A program made the translations under genes and the position numbers. The notes beneath the pieces are model-generated. The model was not told where the DNA came from and searched no databases. It saw nothing but the letters and a program-made list of their open reading frames with translations. DNA of 49,888 nucleotides, from contig JAFOCW010000044.1 of NCBI GenBank assembly GCA_017381035.1, positions 1 through 49,888 on the forward strand. The letters run 5' to 3'. This stretch comes from Clostridia bacterium. GTDB lineage: Bacteria; Bacillota; Clostridia; Oscillospirales; Acutalibacteraceae. Position 1 is the first letter of the stretch, and every line of letters begins with the position of its first letter. Shown in pieces: positions 24,594 to 34,800 of this stretch.

Positions 24594-27500
24594 ATGAGGA
24601 AATTTAGAGCAAATAAAATCATTTCTCTTATTCTTGCGCTGTCCTTAATGCTCTCTATGTTCACCGTAAACATGTTTGTTTCGGCTAACGCAGAGCCTGA
24701 AATTTGGGACGGTTCAAGAACAGCTCCCACCGGTGGTAGTGGTACCGCAATCGACCCGTATAAAATTACAAACGGTGCCGAGCTTGCATACGTTATCGCA
24801 TCGGGCGGCGGAGCAAACGTCTATTATAAACTGACCGCAGATATTTATCTTAACGATGTAGATAAAATCAATTGGTCTACAGGTGTTGTAGCCGATGGCT
24901 ACACCCCTAATTCCTGGTATGAAGACTGGTATATCAAAAATCGCTTATCCGGTGCAGACTTCCAGGGTATAATCGACGGTAACGGACACGTTATTTACGG
25001 TTTGTATTACAACGAAGCACCTGCAAACTATGCAAGCTATCAGGCAGGCGCTGCGCTTATACCCAAGGTTTTAAGCGGCGGCGACGTTTCCATTACTAAT
25101 CTTGGAATGGATTACGTGTATGTTGACGACGATTCAACAGCGGCCGCATTCGTTGCAGTTGCCGACGGTGCATCGGTTAATATTGACAGCTGCTACGTAG
25201 GTGCTAACGCAACTATTAAATCGGCAAATGCCGGTGCGTTCCGCGGTTACGGCAGAAATGCGCTCGGCGGTTCTATAACCAACTGCTATTCTTTTGCTAC
25301 AACTGTAGGAACAAACTCTTCGGGTCTTCTTGCTTACATTTGGGAAACAGCCGGCGACCAACTTTTGCTTGCCAACTGCTATAATGCAAACGGACCTATT
25401 TCCACACACGATAATCCTTACTACGTTGCTTCCGAAAACAACTATGAATCGGTAGCAGGCGCATTAACAGAAGGTGTTACCACCTTAACCGACGCTGCTA
25501 ATATGCAGGGCACAGACGTATTCACAAGCGAAAATAAAATGCCCAATCTTAACAGCAATAATAAATACTCTGCCACAGAAACTTATCCTGTTCTTAAGGC
25601 TTTCACAGGTGAAGCTCCCGAAGAGCCCGAAACCCCTGAAGAGCCTGAATATGAAGTCTGGAGCGGAAATGAAACACAGCCCACCGAAACCGACGAAGAA
25701 GGCAACATTCTTATCGGCAGCGCCGAAGAACTTGCATATATCGTTAAAAACGGAGGCGGAGCAGGCAAAAACTATAAACTCACAACCGATATCTACCTTA
25801 ACTATCTTAATAAGGTCGACTGGTCTACGGGTAGTGCTATCGGCTCCTACCACATAAACTCTTGGTACGACAGTGTAGAATTCCAGGGTAACATCGACGG
25901 CGACGGCTTCGTTGTTTACGGCCTTTACATCAAGAAAAACGGCACAGCCGGCTGGGGCTACACGGGTCAGGGCCTTATTCCCCGAGTTGCTAACGGAACA
26001 AGCGCAAGCATTACCGCTCTCGGTGTTGACTATGCCTACGTTGCAGGCGCAAACGGCGCATCGGCATTCGTAGGTTTTGCAGGTCCCGCTGTTTATGATG
26101 AAACTGTGGCTTTTGCTAACGTTAATATAGACAGGTGCTATGTTGGTGAAAACGTAACACTTAAGGGTAATGATGTCGGCGCATTCCGCGGCGGTACCTT
26201 AAATTCCAACACCACCATAACAAATTCTTATTCTTTGGCAACCTTAGAAGGTAAAACCACCCAAGGTCTTATAGGTAACCATTGGAGCGTAAACGTTGCT
26301 GTTGAAAACAGCTTTAACGCAAACGGCACTATAACCAGCGACGGTTACGAATGGGCAAATATTGCCGCTAACCTTAAAAACGTTTATGCTACCGATGCCG
26401 GCAATTACACCGGCGAAGTAAAACAGATTACTGCTGAAAATATGCAGGGCTACGATGCACTGACAAATGCTTCTAAAATGTCCGGTCTTAATGCAGACGG
26501 CGCATTCTATGCAACCGAAGGTTACCCCGTGCTTCGTGTATTCCTCGCAAAAACCAATCCCGAACTTTTAAAAGTTTGGGACGGTGCGTCTAAAACACAG
26601 CCTGAAGGAGAGGGAAAAGAAGCAACTCCCTATCTTGTATCAAACGGCGCAGAGCTTGCTTGGGTAATTTCCAACTGTACTGCAGGCGAATACATTAAGT
26701 TAACCGCAGACATCTATCTTAACCTGCTCGATAAGGTAAACTGGGCAACCGGTGAAGTCAACGAAGGTTATATGCCAAACACCTGGCTTACAGACGTTGC
26801 CTTTAACGGAAATATTGACGGTGATGTACATAGCGTTCACGGCGTTTACTATAACGCAGCGCTTACCACAGACCAAATGAGCGAAGGTTGGGGAACTCCC
26901 GCAGGCCTTATTCCAAGTGTTGCAAACGGTGCTAACGTTACTATTAAAAACCTTGGTATCGACCATATGTATATCAATGCCAAGAACACCGCTTCTGCAT
27001 TTGTAGGTGCGGCAGGTAACAGCAGTGCCAATACCGATGCAGACAGAACCACTATCACCATTGACCAGTGCTTTGTTGGCTCACACGTAGATGTAACTGC
27101 ATTTGCCGCCGGTGTATTCCGTGGTTTTTCCAAGAATAATGCAATGTACATATACAACTCCTACAACCTTGGTAAGTTCCGCTCCAACGCCGACAAGAAA
27201 AACGATATTGATGCCGGCACTTACGACCACAGGTTTTCTTGGTTTATAGCAAACTCTTGGGGAACAAAAAATGAAATTTTCATTGAAAATTGTTACAATG
27301 CTACCGGTGCTATATTTAAGGGCGATTGGACCGCTCTTCATTCACAAATTATAAACTGCTATGCCGCAGGCCTTACTCAAGATAAGGACGGCGACGGCGT
27401 TGCAGAAGAAGTTTGGTACTCTGCAGCAGGAAACACCCCGCTTACCGAAGACAGTATGAAGGGTAAAGACGTTTTCTCTAATTCTTCTAAGATGCCTTTA

Positions 27501-30500
27501 CTTAACTCTAAGGGTACATACGTAGCACGTGCAGGCTACCCCGAACTTAAGGTGTTTGCAGGCGAAGCTACACAAATGCCCGACGGCGTTTGGGATGGCT
27601 ATAGCACAGCTAAACCCATAGGAAAGGGAACCGAACAAAGTCCTTATCTTATTGCAACTCCCGCAGAGCTTGCTTACGTTATCTCAACCGGCGGAGCCGC
27701 AGATAAATATTACAAGCTTACTGCAGACATATATCTTAACGACGTTTCTAAAATCGATTGGCTCACAGGTGAAATAGCTGAAGATTATGCTCCTAACAGT
27801 TGGTATAACAATATCGCTTTCCAGGGTAATATCGATGGTTGCGGACACGTAGTATACGGTCTTTACTACTACGATGAACAAGAAGGTATGACTTGGGGCT
27901 ATAACGGCAAAGGCCTTATTCCCCGTGTTAATGTTAATACCACTGTAACGATTAAAAGACTTGGCGTAGATAAATCTTACATCTCGGCTCAAAACGGTGC
28001 TTCTGCTTTTGTAGGCTTTGCCGGAGCAAGAAGCGACGCTGAATCTATAGAAAATATGGCAAACGTAGTGCTTGACCAGTGTTACGTTGGCGCAGATGTT
28101 GCTGTTATAGGTAACCAGTCAGGCGCTTTCCGTGGCGGTGCCAAGGGTGCAAACACAACCATTACAAACTGTTATTCTTTAGCACAGATTACAGCCATTG
28201 GCGCTAATGCTACAAACGGTCTTGCCGCTAACCTTTGGATTTCTTACCTTATCGTTAAAAATTCTTATAATGCGGCAGGTCCTATCACTTCCGACGATTA
28301 TATGAGCGGATGCTTCTCTTTTAGCGGCGCCTATGCAACAGACGCAGGAAATTACGGCGACAAAGTTGTGGTTGTTCCTGCCGATAAAATGCAGGGAACA
28401 GACGTGCTTAAAAACGTGCTTAAAATGCCTTATCTCGACGTCAACAACCTGTTTGTAGCTACCGAAGGCTACCCCATACTTCGCACGTTCGTTAAGGCTC
28501 AGTCGGGTGAAGGCGAAGGCGGCGAAACAGTACAGCCCGCCATCACAATCTGGGACGGTAAAACAAGAACCGAGCCCACCGCTACCGATACCGACGGAAG
28601 CATTCTTGTTTCTGATGGCGCAGAGCTCGCCTGGGTTATTGAAAACGGCGGCGGAGCTGATAAAACCTATAAGTTAACAAACGACATCTATCTTAACGAT
28701 GTTTCCAAGGTTAACTGGGCAACAGGTGAAGCGGTAGAAGGCTATACACCTAACCAGTGGGGTCAGAACGAGTCCTTCGAAGGAACCCTTAACGGTAACG
28801 GCTTTGTGGTTTACGGACTCTATTCTAAAGGAAATTATGAGTCATTTGAATATGGCTATTGGGGCCAGGGTCTTATTCCCAGAGTAAATAACGGCACAAC
28901 TGCTAACGTTATTGGTTTAGGTGTAGATAACGCTTATATTTCAGGTTCCAACGCTGCATCTGCTTTTGTAGGCTTTGCAGGACCCACTTCGTATGACGAA
29001 GCAGTAGAATATGCAACAGTTAACATAGACCAGTGCTATGTTGGCGAAGACGTTTATATGGAAGCCTTCTGTGCAGGTGCTTTCCGTGGCGGCAACTACA
29101 AAGCAAACACTAATATTACAAACTCCTATTCGCTCGGCACTGTTGTCAGCAGCGAAAAGGGAACAGACTGCTTTGTTGGCGGACTTTGGTTTGCAGGGGT
29201 TACCGTATACAACTCCTTTAATGCCAACGGCACACTTTGCTATGAGTGGTCATCATTTACCGGCGGTTCCAACAACTATGCTACCGGTTGGGACGAAGAT
29301 AAAACTGCTACAGGCGAAGGCTTAGTAGCATACCGTGCAGGCAAAATAGACGCTGCTAATATGCAGGGCTTTGATGTATTCACAAACTCTGCCAAAATGC
29401 CCAACCTCAACACTACAGGTATGTATGTTGCAACCGAAGGCTATCCTATGCTCAGCGTATTTGCTAAAAGAACACGTCCCGAACTCTTCAAGTATTGGGA
29501 CGGAACAACCAAAACTCAACCTGCAGGCGAAGGAACAGAAGCTTCACCTTATCTTATTACTAACGGTGCAGAGCTTGCATACGCTATTGCAAGCGGTGGC
29601 GGAGCCGATAAGTATTATAAGTTAACGGCAGACATTTATCTTAACGAGCTTAACAAAATCAACTGGACAACAGGCGAAGCCACAGAAGGTTACACACCTA
29701 AAGCATGGCTCAACAACGTGTCCTTCCAGGGTAATATCGACGGTAACGGTTATGTTGTTTACGGTCTTTACTTCAAGGCTGAAAACGAAAATACCGCATT
29801 CGGTTATATGGGCGAAGGACTTATTCCCAGAGTAGAGCTTGGCGCAAGCGTAACAGTTACCGCTCTTGGTATAGATTATGCCTTTGTTACAAGCCCGAAC
29901 GGTGCGTCGGCATTCGTAGGAGCAGCAGGCGCCAGGTCTGGTGGAGACGACGTATCTTCAAGGGCAAACGTAACCATCGACCGCTGTTTCGTTGGTGCAA
30001 ATGCAACCATTAAAGCTCACGATGCAGGTGCTTTCCGTGGCACAACCTACGGTTCAAACACAACCATTACCAACTCCTATTCGTTAGCAACCGTAAACGG
30101 CGCTTCTTCAAGCGGCCTTGTTGGTAACCTTTGGGGTGTAACAGTAGTTGTTGAAAACAGCTTTAATGCAAACGGTCCTATCGCTAATGAATCGTACGAC
30201 TGGAATAACGTTGGTAAAAACTTCAAGAACGTTTACGCTACCGATAATGCGATGTATAACGGTGAAGTTAAGCTTCTTACACTGGGACAAATGCAGGGCC
30301 TTTCGGCGCTTACCAACCTTGCAGGTCTTTCAAGTGATGTTTTTGTACCTGTTGTAGGAAAAGTTCCCGCAATTAAGGACTTCTTAAAGCAGACAGAAAC
30401 AAAGGACGATATCAATTATTTAGGTTACACTTATTCTGAATTTGCCGATTACTACACAACGGCAGATGCGTCCGAATACTTCTGGCGTTATAGTCATATT

Positions 30501-31562
30501 GACGTTAACGGCGACGAAGTAATGAATATCTGCGACCTTGTTTATACTACAATAAGCTATAACGGCGGTTACGGCGGATTAGATGTCGATAATGACGGCG
30601 AAGCAACTCAGTTCGATATTGACGTTCTTCGCAAGGCGTTAATCGGCGATTACGATTACGAACAGCAGCCCGTAAAACCCAGACCCTACAATGACAACCT
30701 TACCGGCACATATAATCTTGTATGGAGCGATGAGTTTAACGGTAACTATCTTGATGCAACCAAATGGGGCGTATACTCCAAAATGGAAACCAATCCCGAG
30801 CTTGGCTATTTGAATGATAAAGATGAAAACGTTATTGACGTAGTAGACGGTAATCTTAAGCTCACTGCTTATAAAGATGCCGACGGCAATTATCATAGTC
30901 CCACTTCTGTAGTTACACAGAATACAATGAACTTCAAGTACGGCTATGTTGAAATCCGTGCAAAGCTTCCGCTTCAAACAGGCGTTTGGTCTTCTTTCTG
31001 GGCTAAGTCTGTAGCAGATGCATCCGACGTTAAGAGTGTGGTTTCCACCAGTAATCGTGTTGTTGCCGAAGTTGACATCTTCGAAGTTTTCGACAGAAAC
31101 CGTGTTTGTGGCAACATTATTAAGTGGGACCCCGATGTAAATGAAGGTGAAACAACCTCTTGGTACCCCACTGCCATGAACAGTGCACAGCACGTGGTAC
31201 CTCCCGATGACGGTCAATTCCATATCTATGCTTATGAATGGACTCCTACCGAATTGAAGTTCTACTACGACGGTGTTGTGTATGCTCGCTTCGATATCAC
31301 AGAGCCTTGGCTCAACCCGGGTGAAGACGGCAAGGGCAAAGAAGGTTATGAGTACAATATTAAAGATGAAACAGGCTCCGATATGTCTTGCTACCAAGAC
31401 CCGCAGTATTTAATCTTTAACAACCATCTCTTCTATGAAGGTGTTTCAAATGCCAACCAGCATATAAACATCAGCAACCCCGACTTTGTTTCGGCCGATT
31501 ATTTAATAGACTATTGTCGAGTATATCAGCTTGAAGGTCAAGGTGAAATTTATACTAAATAG
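24594..31562 (+). CDS. Giant secreted protein A: six repeats, dockerin-like segment, GH16
   Basis: 2322 residues. The N-terminus is a signal peptide (basic MRKFRANK, hydrophobic core, cleavage near SANA-EP). Six homologous repeats begin at residues 36, 354, 660, 998, 1318 and 1633. Each starts WDG or WSG, followed by an AELAYxI...YYKLTADIYLN block, GNIDGNGHVVYGLYY, GLIPRV, CYVG, GAFRG, TNCYSLA and NxYNANG segments, a pattern like GLUG-type beta-helix repeats. Residues about 1970-2024 are dockerin-like (DVNGDEVMNICDL and DVDNDGEATQFDIDVLRKAL). Residues about 2040-2320 are GH16 with Glu2159-Val-Asp2161-Ile-Phe-Glu2164. No SLH or LPXTG anchor is seen. Codons are biased as in highly expressed genes. 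Confidence 0.88.
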   Translation: MRKFRANKIISLILALSLMLSMFTVNMFVSANAEPEIWDGSRTAPTGGSGTAIDPYKITNGAELAYVIASGGGANVYYKLTADIYLNDVDKINWSTGVVADGYTPNSWYEDWYIKNRLSGADFQGIIDGNGHVIYGLYYNEAPANYASYQAGAALIPKVLSGGDVSITNLGMDYVYVDDDSTAAAFVAVADGASVNIDSCYVGANATIKSANAGAFRGYGRNALGGSITNCYSFATTVGTNSSGLLAYIWETAGDQLLLANCYNANGPISTHDNPYYVASENNYESVAGALTEGVTTLTDAANMQGTDVFTSENKMPNLNSNNKYSATETYPVLKAFTGEAPEEPETPEEPEYEVWSGNETQPTETDEEGNILIGSAEELAYIVKNGGGAGKNYKLTTDIYLNYLNKVDWSTGSAIGSYHINSWYDSVEFQGNIDGDGFVVYGLYIKKNGTAGWGYTGQGLIPRVANGTSASITALGVDYAYVAGANGASAFVGFAGPAVYDETVAFANVNIDRCYVGENVTLKGNDVGAFRGGTLNSNTTITNSYSLATLEGKTTQGLIGNHWSVNVAVENSFNANGTITSDGYEWANIAANLKNVYATDAGNYTGEVKQITAENMQGYDALTNASKMSGLNADGAFYATEGYPVLRVFLAKTNPELLKVWDGASKTQPEGEGKEATPYLVSNGAELAWVISNCTAGEYIKLTADIYLNLLDKVNWATGEVNEGYMPNTWLTDVAFNGNIDGDVHSVHGVYYNAALTTDQMSEGWGTPAGLIPSVANGANVTIKNLGIDHMYINAKNTASAFVGAAGNSSANTDADRTTITIDQCFVGSHVDVTAFAAGVFRGFSKNNAMYIYNSYNLGKFRSNADKKNDIDAGTYDHRFSWFIANSWGTKNEIFIENCYNATGAIFKGDWTALHSQIINCYAAGLTQDKDGDGVAEEVWYSAAGNTPLTEDSMKGKDVFSNSSKMPLLNSKGTYVARAGYPELKVFAGEATQMPDGVWDGYSTAKPIGKGTEQSPYLIATPAELAYVISTGGAADKYYKLTADIYLNDVSKIDWLTGEIAEDYAPNSWYNNIAFQGNIDGCGHVVYGLYYYDEQEGMTWGYNGKGLIPRVNVNTTVTIKRLGVDKSYISAQNGASAFVGFAGARSDAESIENMANVVLDQCYVGADVAVIGNQSGAFRGGAKGANTTITNCYSLAQITAIGANATNGLAANLWISYLIVKNSYNAAGPITSDDYMSGCFSFSGAYATDAGNYGDKVVVVPADKMQGTDVLKNVLKMPYLDVNNLFVATEGYPILRTFVKAQSGEGEGGETVQPAITIWDGKTRTEPTATDTDGSILVSDGAELAWVIENGGGADKTYKLTNDIYLNDVSKVNWATGEAVEGYTPNQWGQNESFEGTLNGNGFVVYGLYSKGNYESFEYGYWGQGLIPRVNNGTTANVIGLGVDNAYISGSNAASAFVGFAGPTSYDEAVEYATVNIDQCYVGEDVYMEAFCAGAFRGGNYKANTNITNSYSLGTVVSSEKGTDCFVGGLWFAGVTVYNSFNANGTLCYEWSSFTGGSNNYATGWDEDKTATGEGLVAYRAGKIDAANMQGFDVFTNSAKMPNLNTTGMYVATEGYPMLSVFAKRTRPELFKYWDGTTKTQPAGEGTEASPYLITNGAELAYAIASGGGADKYYKLTADIYLNELNKINWTTGEATEGYTPKAWLNNVSFQGNIDGNGYVVYGLYFKAENENTAFGYMGEGLIPRVELGASVTVTALGIDYAFVTSPNGASAFVGAAGARSGGDDVSSRANVTIDRCFVGANATIKAHDAGAFRGTTYGSNTTITNSYSLATVNGASSSGLVGNLWGVTVVVENSFNANGPIANESYDWNNVGKNFKNVYATDNAMYNGEVKLLTLGQMQGLSALTNLAGLSSDVFVPVVGKVPAIKDFLKQTETKDDINYLGYTYSEFADYYTTADASEYFWRYSHIDVNGDEVMNICDLVYTTISYNGGYGGLDVDNDGEATQFDIDVLRKALIGDYDYEQQPVKPRPYNDNLTGTYNLVWSDEFNGNYLDATKWGVYSKMETNPELGYLNDKDENVIDVVDGNLKLTAYKDADGNYHSPTSVVTQNTMNFKYGYVEIRAKLPLQTGVWSSFWAKSVADASDVKSVVSTSNRVVAEVDIFEVFDRNRVCGNIIKWDPDVNEGETTSWYPTAMNSAQHVVPPDDGQFHIYAYEWTPTELKFYYDGVVYARFDITEPWLNPGEDGKGKEGYEYNIKDETGSDMSCYQDPQYLIFNNHLFYEGVSNANQHINISNPDFVSADYLIDYCRVYQLEGQGEIYTK
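24699..30410 (+). repeat. Six long tandem repeats in giant protein A
   Basis: Repeat starts: 24699, 25653, 26571, 27585, 28545 and 29490, so 918-1014 bases each. Repeat 3 differs from the rest in carrying SYNLGKFRSNADKK and a Ca-loop segment DKDGDGVAEEVW. Confidence 0.9.
30501..30660 (+). other. Dockerin-like Ca-binding segment of protein A
   Basis: Two EF-hand-like loops, DVNGDEVMNICD and DVDNDGEATQFD, each followed by a helix (the second ending DVLRKALIG), the layout of a type I dockerin. It lies between the repeats and GH16 instead of at a terminus. Residues about 1970-2022. Confidence 0.75.
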
Positions 31563-31614
31563 TTAAACTTAAAGCTTAAAAAAACGCTTAAATTTTAGCG
31601 GAATAAAAGGTTAT

Positions 31615-31652
31615 AAAGCCACGGTATGCGTCAGCATTACCGTGGCTTTTTT
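31615..31652 (+). terminator. Terminator after giant protein A
   Basis: 12-bp perfect stem (31615-31626 with 31638-31649) followed by T-run. It separates the first and second transcription units of the GH16 cluster. Confidence 0.9.
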
Positions 31653-31724
31653 AATATTTCAAAATCAAAAAATCTCTTTTGTGATTTCAGCACGTTAAAA
31701 CGCTTGTTTTTTGTTAAATTGTGG

Positions 31725-31753
31725 TTGAATTTCAAATCTTTATATGATATAAT
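31725..31753 (+). promoter_or_regulatory. Promoter of giant protein B
   Basis: -35 TTGAAT (31725-31730), 17-base spacer, -10 TATAAT (31748-31753) with an extended TGA. The remaining bases of this 288-base gap hold only the preceding terminator and a leader. Confidence 0.8.
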
Positions 31754-31850
31754 AATAATGAATAAATGTATTTTACTAACATTAAAACCTTGATTGCAAA
31801 AAAATTCAGGTTTTTATTGTGGTAAAAAGATTAGAAAGGGAGAGAAAACT

Positions 31851-34800
31851 ATGAAAAAAGCAAAACTCATAGGAACAAACAGAATTATTTCTGTTGTTCT
31901 TGCGCTTACCATGTTGCTGTCTATGGTTGCTATCGGCGGTTTCACAGCAAGCGCAGATGAAACAGCTTCCGTTCAGGTTTGGGACGGCTGGACCACAACC
32001 GCACCCGCAGATACCGATGCAGACGGCATCTACGAAATCACCAACGGAGCAGAGCTTGCCTACGTTATTAAAACCGGCGGCTCGGGCAGAAGCTACAAGC
32101 TTACTGCCGACATTTACCTTAACGACATTACTAAGGTAAATTGGTTAACCGGTGCTGTATCTGACGGTTACACCGCTAATTCCTGGTATGGCGACTGGAA
32201 CGTTACTGCTTTCCAGGGAACCATCGACGGTGCAGGCCATATTATTAACGGTCTGTATTACGAAAAAGATGCGGCTAAAGAATACACCAACTACTGCGGT
32301 GGTGTTGGCCTTATTCCCAAGGCTACCAACGCAACCATTAAAAACCTTGGCGTAGATAATTCTTACATCCATCAGGAAGCAAGCGTTTCTGCATTCGTAG
32401 CTGCTGCTCCTGCAGGCTCTGTTCTTAATATGGACAGCTGCTATGTTGGCGAAAACGTTTACCTTAAGGCTGGTTCAACAGGCGCTTTCCGTGCTTTTGC
32501 AAGCAACGCAGGCGGCGGTGTAATTATCAACTGCTACTCTCTTGCTACCTTAGACGGAGTTAACTATTCCGGTCTTCTTGCTTTTAACTATGATAATGGC
32601 AGAGACGTACTTACCATCAGCAACTGCTATAACGCAAAGGGCCCTGTTTCAAATATGGGCGACACCAGCTACTATGGCATTATTGAAGGCAACTACGAAA
32701 CGGTAGCCAGCGCATTCAGTGAAGGCAACACCCTTCTTTCCGATACCGCTATGCAGGGCGAAAATGCTTTAGCCAATATGAGCACCCTTAACAACTACGG
32801 TAACTACTATGTAGCAACCGAAAAGTACCCTGCTCTTTCCATATTTAAGGGCATAGAAATTAAAGAGTTCTGGAACGGAACCGTTTCCGTACCCACCGAA
32901 ACCGACGAAGAAGGAAATATTCTTATTAACAACGCTAAAGAGCTCGCTTACATTATCAGAAACGGCGGTGCTGCAGGCGCTAACTATAAGCTTACTTCCG
33001 ATATTTATCTTAACAACCTTGAAAAAATTAACTGGGAAACCGGTGTAGCCGCTACAGGCTATACTCCCAACTCTTGGGAAGATAACAAAGCTTTCCAAGG
33101 CACCATTAACGGCGACGGCCACGTAGTTTACGGTCTTTACTTCACACATTCCGCATCTTACGGCTGGGGCTTCTACGGCGAAGGCCTTATTCCACGTGTA
33201 GCTGCAGGCACAAGCGTTTCTGTTTCCGAACTCGGTATCGATTACGCTTACGTTGTATCTCCCAACGGTGCATCTGCCTTTGTTGGTTTTGCAGGTACAC
33301 AAAACTCCACAACAAAAGCAAACGTAACCATCGACCAGTGCTATGTTGGTGCAAACGTAACCCTTAAGGGTAACGACGTTGGTGCGTTCCGTGGCGGTAC
33401 ATATAACTCTGTTACCACCATCACCAATTCCTATTCTTTAGCAACCTTAAACGCTAATTCTACAAGCGGCTTTATCGGTAACACCTGGAACGCTGTAGTT
33501 GCCGTTGAAAACAGCTTCAACGCAAACGGTGCCATTCTTACCGAAGGTTACAGTGCGGCTGACATCGCAGCAAACTTAAAGAACGTTTATGCTACAAATG
33601 CCGGTAACTACCCCGGTGAAATAACCGAGCTTACTGCCGACAATATGAAGGGCACAGACGTATTCACAAACCAAGGAAAAATGCCCACACTCAACACTAC
33701 CGGCAAGTTTGTTACAAACGAAGAGTATCCCTCTTTAGTTGCTTTCCTTGGCTACGACATAATTGTTGGCGAAGAAGTTTGGGACGGAACCACTTCTGCT
33801 CCTTCCGATACTGACGGCGACGGCGTTTACGAAATCGGCACTGCCGAAGAGCTTGCCTTTATCGTTGAAAACGGCGGCGGAAACAACTATAAACTTACAA
33901 ACGACATTTATCTTAACGCTATCGATTATATCGACTGGCAAACCGGTGAAGTAACCCGTGGTTATGCCGCTAAGTCTTGGTATTACAACACTACCTTCAG
34001 CGGTAGCATCGACGGCGACGGCCACACAGTTTACGGCCTTTATTACAACGTTCCCGAAGCAACAAAGTGGGGCTACCAGGGCGTTGGTCTTATTCCCCGT
34101 GTAAACAACGGTTATTCGGTTACAATTACCAACCTTGCAGTTGATAACGCTTATGTCTGCGCTGCAAACGGTGTTTCTGCTTTCGTGGGCATTGTTGGTC
34201 CTACTTCCCATCAGGAAGACGCAGAATATGCAAATGCAACCATCGAAAACTGCTATGCAGGCAAAAACGTAACCCTTAAGGGCCACCACGCAGGCGTATT
34301 CCGTGGTGCAACCTACCGTGCAAATACAACCATTAAAAACTGCTACACCCTTGCTACAGCTGTTACCCTTTCGGCTGAAGGCGGTGCTGCAGGTATCTTC
34401 GGTAACGAATGGACTTCCAACGTAACCGTCAGAAACGCGTTCAACGCAAACGGCGGTGTAGGCGGTCAGGACCGTGCACTTGCAGGCAAGAATTTCTCGG
34501 GTGTTTATGCAACCAATAGGCTTGCAGGCGACGGTAATGAATACGTACCCGAAGCATTTACAGTTTTAACTCCTAACAATATGAAGGGCAGAGATGCTCT
34601 TGAAAGCCCCCAAAAGCTTTACGAACTCAATTCCGACAACGCTTTCGAAGCAACAACAGGCTATCCCATTCTTGTTGCCTTCATTAAAGACGTGGTAGAA
34701 GTTCCCGAAACCTCTGCGGTTAAAATCTGGGAAGGCACCGGTGTCGACACCGAGCCTACTAAGGTAGACGCATTAGGCAATATCCTTATCACCAGCGCAG

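Noticed and set aside
30639..31397. 252-codon antisense frame over the GH16 domain of protein A
   Set aside because: Shadow of the coding strand; no RBS, no family motif.
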